A DNA stretch of 19,846 nt from Haloferacaceae archaeon. GTDB taxonomy: Archaea; Halobacteriota; Halobacteria; Halobacteriales; Haloferacaceae. Each line of letters starts with the position of its first letter. The first letter of the stretch is position 1. Below the pieces are notes generated by a model. That model saw nothing but the letters and a program-made list of their open reading frames with translations. It did not search any database and had not been told where the DNA came from. Made by a program: the position numbers and the translations under genes. This document shows positions 16,592 to 19,846 of this stretch, in pieces. The stretch spans positions 1 through 19,846 of the forward strand of contig JAHENP010000141.1 of NCBI GenBank assembly GCA_018609965.1, in the 5' to 3' direction.

Positions 16592-17544
16592 GACAACACC
16601 GCGGTCGCAGTCGCGTCACCGCCAGCACCACGCCCGGAGATCGCCAACCGGCCGGCGTGTGCCGTCTCCAACTCGACGATGTTGCGCGTGCCCGACACCG
16701 CGAGCGTGCCGTTCTCGGGGACGAGCCGCGGGCCGACCCGAACCGTGTCGGCTGTCGCCTCTGCGATCAGCCGGACGGTCTGGCCGTCCTCGGCCGCCAA
16801 CTCCAACGCGTTCGGCGGGAGCCCGGTGATCCCCTGAACGTCCGCCTCGTCGAGACTCGTCGTCGCCGCCTCCAACTCGTCGGGGTCGTCGACCCCGGCC
16901 TCGCTGAGCCTGTTCGACAAGATCACGCCCTTCAGCGCCGCGTCCGTCCCCTCCACGTCGAAGGTGGGGTCCGCCTCCGCGACGCCCAGGTCCTGTGCCT
17001 CCGCGAGCACGTGTTCGTAGTCGAGCCCTTCGGCGGCCATCCGCGAGAGCACGAAGTTCGCTGTCCCGTTCAACACCCCGCGGACCGCCTCCACCCGCTC
17101 GGGGCCCAGATCCGACAGCGTCGACAACACCGGGATAGCGCCGCCGACGGCCGCCTCGAACCGCACCCGGCCGGCCGACGACGCCGCCAACGCCCGCAGT
17201 TCGGCGTACCGCTCGGCGGCCGGCCCCTTGTTCGCGAGCACGACGTGCCGGTCGCGTTCGAGTGCCGTCGCGACGTGGTCGAAGCCCGGCTGTGCGTCGC
17301 CGAGTGTCGTCGGTGTCGCCTCCACGAGTGCGTCGTACGCCGCCGCGAGCGCGTCTTCTGGGTCCGCGTCACCCAGCCCCGCGCCGGCGACCTTCGCGGA
17401 CAACGCCCGCTCGGTGTCGATTCCGTCGGCGTCGACGGCGGCCGTCGAGGAGTCCGCGAGCGCGACGACGGTGTGGCCGTACTCGCCGGCCAACTCCGCG
17501 ACGGAACTCCCGACTGCCCCCGCGCCCAGCACTGCGAGCCGCAC
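16573..17544 (-). CDS. hom: Homoserine dehydrogenase
   Basis: This enzyme catalyses NAD(P)H-dependent reduction of aspartate semialdehyde to homoserine, the branch point to threonine, isoleucine and methionine. The 323 residues start VRLAVLGAGAVGSSV, with a Rossmann loop at 7-12. Conserved landmarks are LANKGP with Lys106, FEAAVGGAIPVL (129-140), GVLNGTANFVLSRM (157-170), and EADPTFDVEGTDAALK with the catalytic Lys near 205. There is no C-terminal ACT domain, so this is the short form. The GTG at 17544 lies 2 nt after the stop of the ACT-domain gene, and the longer frame extending to 17895 only overlaps that gene. Tight coupling suggests the ACT protein regulates this enzyme or its pathway in trans. 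The 3' end is duplicated in the downstream spacer. Confidence 0.95.
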   Translation of the reverse strand: MRLAVLGAGAVGSSVAELAGEYGHTVVALADSSTAAVDADGIDTERALSAKVAGAGLGDADPEDALAAAYDALVEATPTTLGDAQPGFDHVATALERDRHVVLANKGPAAERYAELRALAASSAGRVRFEAAVGGAIPVLSTLSDLGPERVEAVRGVLNGTANFVLSRMAAEGLDYEHVLAEAQDLGVAEADPTFDVEGTDAALKGVILSNRLSEAGVDDPDELEAATTSLDEADVQGITGLPPNALELAAEDGQTVRLIAEATADTVRVGPRLVPENGTLAVSGTRNIVELETAHAGRLAISGRGAGGDATATAVLSDVNRL

Positions 17545-17546
17545 GG

Positions 17547-18149
17547 TCAGACACCCCCTAACGGCTCGACGACGGTCAGATCCTTCTCCTCGGCGACCGA
17601 CCGCACCGCCTCCAGGGTCTGTTCGGCCCCGCCCGCGCGGGTGCGGAGGTGGAGTCTCGCGGCCGACGGCTCCTCGGGTGCGTCCGCGTCCGGTGCCGAG
17701 AGTGTCACGTCCGCGACCGTCGCCCCGGCGTGTTTCCGGAGCCGTTGGAGCGTCCCGGACAACCCCGTGTCGACGAGGTGACCGACCAAGACGACGACGA
17801 GTTCGTCCGCGTACGCCTCGGCGTCGGCGGTGACGACCGTCACCCCGGTCTCGCGGAGCCCCTCCAAGATGCCGTCGAACCGCTCGGGCGGACACTCCAG
17901 GTCGATTGCGACCGGAATCCGTCCGCGTGGTGTCCGCTCGCCCCGTTCGTGGACGACCGACAACAGGTTGCCGCCGTTGTCCGCGACGGGTTGGAGCGCC
18001 GCGAGCAACCGCCCCGGCTCGTCCGGCAGCTCCAACTGGATGGTGTGGACCTGCGGGTCGCCGCGACCGCCGTCCGTCTCGACGTTCTCCTCGTCTGCTG
18101 GCTCCTCGACAGGGTCCGCGTCGTCCGCGGGCGTCACGTCAGGCTGCAC
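17547..18149 (-). CDS. ACT-domain amino-acid-binding protein
   Basis: A 200-residue probable amino-acid sensor made of two ACT-like beta-alpha-beta repeats. Residues about 35-70 (HTIQLELPDEPGRLLAAL, then NGGNLLSVVHERG) form a classical ACT fold with the ligand-site DEPG/NGGN pattern. A second repeat covers LVVVLVGHLVDTGLSGTLQRL onwards. The first 34 residues are acidic and probably disordered. The start is a GTG at 18149; no TATA box lies at leaderless spacing, but an upstream short ORF overlaps the start by 11 nt and has a good promoter. The next gene, hom, begins 2 nt after the stop. ACT proteins beside hom recur in haloarchaea (from memory), consistent with feedback sensing of threonine or a related amino acid; the ligand is inferred. 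Confidence 0.9.
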   Translation of the reverse strand: MQPDVTPADDADPVEEPADEENVETDGGRGDPQVHTIQLELPDEPGRLLAALQPVADNGGNLLSVVHERGERTPRGRIPVAIDLECPPERFDGILEGLRETGVTVVTADAEAYADELVVVLVGHLVDTGLSGTLQRLRKHAGATVADVTLSAPDADAPEEPSAARLHLRTRAGGAEQTLEAVRSVAEEKDLTVVEPLGGV

Positions 18150-18324
18150 GGCGATACCCCCGACTCGCGTGGTCGGTCACGGCGACTGCGTCGTGGCGAC
18201 CACGCCGTGGGAGTGTGGTGACTCCCGGGGGTGTGCGTGTTCCGATCCCGATCCCGATCTGCGAGCCGGCGGGCCGGAACAGTTCGCGCACGTCGCGCCG
18301 TCGACAGGAGTCACACTGGCGCAT
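18139..18324 (-). CDS. Putative 61-codon leader ORF of the ACT-hom operon
   Basis: A short ORF starting MRQCDSCRRRDVRELF and overlapping the ACT-gene start by 11 nt. It deserves notice because its ATG at 18324 lies 26-27 nt from a clear CTTATC box, ideal for a leaderless transcript, whereas the ACT gene has no such box of its own. Residues 21-38 (SQIGIGIGTRTPPGVTTL) contain three Ile and four Thr. These are end-products of the pathway served by hom, reminiscent of bacterial thr leader peptides. Two short hairpins lie in the message within or just after this stretch. Against it: no recognised family, an Arg-rich composition unlike halophilic proteins, and the IGIGIG run comes from a simple DNA repeat. 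Translation is unproven. Confidence 0.4.
   Translation of the reverse strand: MRQCDSCRRRDVRELFRPAGSQIGIGIGTRTPPGVTTLPRRGRHDAVAVTDHASRGYRRAA
18192..18226 (-). other. Two adjacent stem-loops in the ACT-hom leader
   Basis: GGGAGT/ACTCCC (18209-18226, 6-bp stem, 6-nt loop) and CGTGG/CCACG (18192-18204, 5-bp stem, 3-nt loop) lie within the leader ORF, before the ACT start. CCACG also has a second copy of its partner CGTGG at 18206-18210, which overlaps the first stem. No U-run follows, so a classical terminator is not supported. Confidence 0.4.
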
Positions 18325-18347
18325 ACTCCCTACAAACCCCCACGACT

Positions 18348-18353
18348 GATAAG
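18348..18353 (-). promoter_or_regulatory. TATA-like box for the ACT-hom transcript
   Basis: CTTATC on the minus strand is centred 26-27 nt before the ATG at 18324. It is the only convincing promoter element upstream of the ACT-hom genes and is divergent from the Panacea-like gene's promoter about 50 nt away. Confidence 0.5.
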
Positions 18354-18395
18354 TGGTCTGCCGTTGGCGAACGTTACCGGCCGGGCGAGCCACAG

Positions 18396-18403
18396 GGTTT
18401 AGG
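18396..18403 (+). promoter_or_regulatory. TATA-like box of the Panacea-like gene
   Basis: GGTTTAGG (TTTA at 18398-18401) is centred about 28 nt before an ATG at 18428, which begins an 8-codon ORF. This spacing predicts a transcript starting at or near that ATG rather than at the GTG of the main gene. Confidence 0.45.
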
Positions 18404-18427
18404 TTCGGAGCCGACTCAGTCTGCTGT

Positions 18428-18454
18428 ATGACGAGCGAGGTGGAGCGACCGTGA
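18428..18454 (+). CDS. 8-codon upstream ORF (MTSEVERP)
   Basis: A minimal ORF, ATG to TGA, whose stop overlaps the GTG start of the next gene (GTGA). It begins where a leaderless transcript from the TTTAGG box would begin and contains the Shine-Dalgarno-like GAGGTG (18437-18442) for the following gene. It may deliver ribosomes to the GTG by coupling. It may also be only the leader; nothing but position supports translation. Confidence 0.3.
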   Translation: MTSEVERP

Positions 18455-18906
18455 CCGACGTACTGCTTCCACTCGCGTTGCTGTACGCCGACGGCTGTCG
18501 AGAGATCCGCGGCGCGACGAAGTTCCAGAAGCTCGCGTTTCTCGCACAGGAGGAGTACGGTGTTGAGGAACTCCACGAGTTTGAGCCAGACAAGTACGGC
18601 CCGTTCTCGGAGAGCCTCGCGGGTGCAGTGAAAGCACTGGAACAGAAAGGTGTAATAAAAAAGCGCAGAGAACAGGTTCCAGGCGGTGATGAGATGCTCG
18701 TCTACTCACTCACCGAGAGAGGTGCCAACCTAGCCGAGGAGCTACTCGGTGAGGAAGACGGAGGTGCAGAGAACACACTCACACAGGCTCAGAAAGTGAA
18801 GGGGAAGTGGGGTCAGGCTCCAGTCGATACAATCCTCCGACATGTGTACCAGTCGTACTCGGAGTACACTTCCCCGAACAGGCTGAGACCTGCAAAAGGG
18901 AAGTAA
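18451..18906 (+). CDS. Panacea/YwgA-like winged-helix protein (antitoxin SocA-like)
   Basis: A 151-residue protein beginning MTDVLLPLALLYADGC. The segment TKFQKLAFLAQEEYGVEELHEF followed by DKYGPFSESLAGAVKALEQKGVI has the helix-plus-(Y/W)xYGP pattern of the Panacea (DUF4065)/YwgA group. These are phage- and plasmid-associated proteins, some of which act as antitoxins of toxin-antitoxin pairs. A beta-wing (KRREQVPGGDEMLVYSLTERG) and a helical C-terminal part ending SPNRLRPAKGK follow. The GTG at 18451 has GAGGTG 8 nt upstream. G+C content is visibly lower than in the core genes. It converges with a membrane-protein gene 9 nt away. I assign the fold from pattern only; whether it is an antitoxin here is inference. 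Confidence 0.7.
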   Translation: MTDVLLPLALLYADGCREIRGATKFQKLAFLAQEEYGVEELHEFEPDKYGPFSESLAGAVKALEQKGVIKKRREQVPGGDEMLVYSLTERGANLAEELLGEEDGGAENTLTQAQKVKGKWGQAPVDTILRHVYQSYSEYTSPNRLRPAKGK

Positions 18907-18915
18907 GCGAGACTA

Positions 18916-19674
18916 CTACGCTCCGTCACTTCCGTCGCCAACTGGCTCCGAACCTGCATCACCCTCTCCTTCTCCCGCCTGTTCTTCTTCGTCGTCTGAG
19001 TCTAACTCCATGTCTATATCTGACAACTCGGCCTGTTCCATCTGGTCGTTGTTCGGGTCCCCTTCGGGGAACACGACGCCAGTGATCCACTCTGATCTGA
19101 TGAGTATGCTCTGTCCGAGCGGAATCTCGTCGTCTTCTGATAGACTTCTGGGGTCCTTCAGGTACAAGTCCTTGCGCGACGAGTCCCACGCCGATGGGTC
19201 GAACTCTCCACGGATATGCGGGCCGTTCTCTAGGAACACCTCGATGCGGCCCTCGCCGGCGTCGTCGAAGGCGTATCGCCATGGCTCGCGTCTGTCGCGA
19301 TCGCCGGTGGCCCGCCACCTGTCTGCAAGACCCAACAGCACGGTGATGACGAACAACACCGTCAGGTGGCTGCCGTACAGTAACATGCCCGTCGAGAGCG
19401 ACGAGCCGAACAGTGTCTCCCCGGTGACCACGTTGAACTGCTCTGTCAACATTGCTCCCAGGTACTCCGCGCCGTCGAAGTAGACTGGAGACGCCAGATA
19501 CAATATGAACAACGACACCAGGCTCGCCGCCGAACTCCAGACAATCTTTCCCGTCCGGTCCAACGTGTCGTTTCGCTCTGCCGCCCGGAGAAACACCCGA
19601 ATTGCCAGATAGCCGGGCGCAACCACCAACAGAATCGTCACCAGCGTCACCGAGAGCGTCCCTGGGTTCGCCAT
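18916..19674 (-). CDS. Three-helix membrane protein, DUF6338-like
   Basis: A 252-residue membrane protein of unknown function. From ATG 19674 it has TM1 at about 5-30 (LVTILLVVAPGYLAIRVF), TM2 at about 45-65 (SSAASLVSLFILYLASPVYF) and TM3 at about 95-118 (YGSHLTVLFVITVLLGLADRW). A soluble domain follows with EPWRYAF, IEVFLENGPHIRGEFD and DLYLKDPRSL, and then an acidic disordered tail. The PGYLA element in TM1 and the later strand pattern resemble DUF6338 proteins (recalled, not searched). ATG 19674 is chosen over 19710 because it sits just before TM1 and about 29 nt from a GATTTTTC box. It converges with the Panacea-like gene (9 nt apart) and could be its functional partner, which is speculative. 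Confidence 0.75.
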   Translation of the reverse strand: MANPGTLSVTLVTILLVVAPGYLAIRVFLRAAERNDTLDRTGKIVWSSAASLVSLFILYLASPVYFDGAEYLGAMLTEQFNVVTGETLFGSSLSTGMLLYGSHLTVLFVITVLLGLADRWRATGDRDRREPWRYAFDDAGEGRIEVFLENGPHIRGEFDPSAWDSSRKDLYLKDPRSLSEDDEIPLGQSILIRSEWITGVVFPEGDPNNDQMEQAELSDIDMELDSDDEEEQAGEGEGDAGSEPVGDGSDGA

Positions 19675-19699
19675 CGACCGGAGCGTCGTCACTCTCGGT

Positions 19700-19707
19700 G
19701 AAAAATC
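19700..19707 (-). promoter_or_regulatory. TATA-like box of the DUF6338-like gene
   Basis: GATTTTTC on the minus strand is centred about 29 nt before ATG 19674. It overlaps the longer ORF's first codons, supporting the shorter start. Confidence 0.45.
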
Positions 19708-19711
19708 CAAC

Positions 19712-19741
19712 TAAGAGAAACGAGAAGAACTGTTAGAGAAG
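19712..19741 (-). terminator. Pyrimidine/T-rich 3' end after the EF-2 fragment
   Basis: Directly after the TAA at 19744-19742 the minus strand is rich in short T-runs (TTCTCTAACAGTTC, then TTCTCGTTTCTC). This resembles archaeal U-rich termination signals, which need no hairpin. Confidence 0.3.
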
Positions 19742-19846
19742 TTAGAAGTAGTCGATACTGGAGGGGAGTTCCTGCTTCATCCCCTTCCGCTCCCGGATGT
19801 CCATGATCTGGTCACGCTGGAGCGTGTCGGACATCACGCGGAAGCC
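19742..19846 (-). CDS. fusA: Probable translation elongation factor EF-2, C-terminal 34 residues (5' end outside window)
   Basis: Only the end of the gene is present, open to the window edge. The last residues read [17 protein letters not shown] and end IDYF. The (I/V)xxxRxRKG(L/M)Kxxx(P)xxxx(F/L) ending is the characteristic C-terminus of archaeal and eukaryotic EF-2, the GTPase that drives ribosomal translocation; eukaryotic EF-2 has RKRKGLKEGIP at the same place. The preceding [11 protein letters not shown] matches the helix that leads into it. I recall EF-2 close to hom in Halobacterium, which fits the location. With so few residues the call rests on this tail motif alone. Confidence 0.68.
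   Translation of the reverse strand, partial: GFRVMSDTLQRDQIMDIRERKGMKQELPSSIDYF

Noticed and set aside
16288..17781. A 497-codon plus-strand ORF opposite hom and the methylase start
   Set aside because: It is Arg-rich and motif-free and lies opposite conserved hom codons; it also crosses the 19-bp repeats. It is a shadow of third-position G+C bias.
17545..17895. A 117-residue N-terminal extension of homoserine dehydrogenase
   Set aside because: The extension is Arg/Gly shadow sequence inside the ACT-domain gene. The Rossmann strand begins exactly at the GTG 17544 located 2 nt after the ACT stop.

Overview
The window is chromosomal DNA from a halophilic archaeon (class Halobacteria). It is G+C-rich, and its proteins are strongly acidic with Asp/Glu/Ala-rich tails. 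It carries an archaeal-type DnaG primase beside a bacterial-type gyrase pair and several haloarchaea-specific DUF families. Many genes have no Shine-Dalgarno site and instead a TATA-like hexamer centred about 26-29 nt before the start codon, the layout of leaderless haloarchaeal transcripts. No rRNA, tRNA, transposon or CRISPR array was found.

Layout. 1-3848 (+): 3' part of gyrB, then gyrA. 3883-5040 (-): dnaJ, divergent from rimI (5142-5687, +). 5694-6902 (-): an orphan m5C DNA methyltransferase. 6995-11037 (+): a DUF5810-like protein, DnaG primase with a very long acidic repeat linker, a DUF5791-like protein and an atypical SDR. 11165-12334 (+): a membrane-anchored DHH phosphoesterase. 12442-13687 (-): an unrecognised acidic protein and a zinc-ribbon protein with His-rich and Glu/Phe-rich tails. 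13759-16413 (-): a COG1743-type adenine DNA methylase split into two same-frame halves by one TAA immediately followed by ATG, within a strongly AT-rich patch. 16573-18149 (-): an ACT-domain protein and homoserine dehydrogenase, preceded by a possible 61-codon leader ORF. 18451-19674: a Panacea/YwgA-like protein (+) convergent with a membrane protein resembling DUF6338 (-). 19742-19846 (-): the last 34 codons of what is probably elongation factor EF-2.

How it fits together. Most of the window is core information processing and metabolism: gyrase, primase, chaperone, acetyltransferase, Thr/Met-pathway hom, and EF-2. The accessory material is two unrelated DNA methyltransferases without recognisable restriction partners and the lower-G+C Panacea/membrane-protein pair. 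The points most worth following are the TAA-split methylase with its 28% G+C junction, the putative Ile/Thr-rich leader ORF of the ACT-hom operon, the 8-codon upstream ORF of the Panacea-like gene, and the 19-bp tandem duplications derived from the 3' end of hom.
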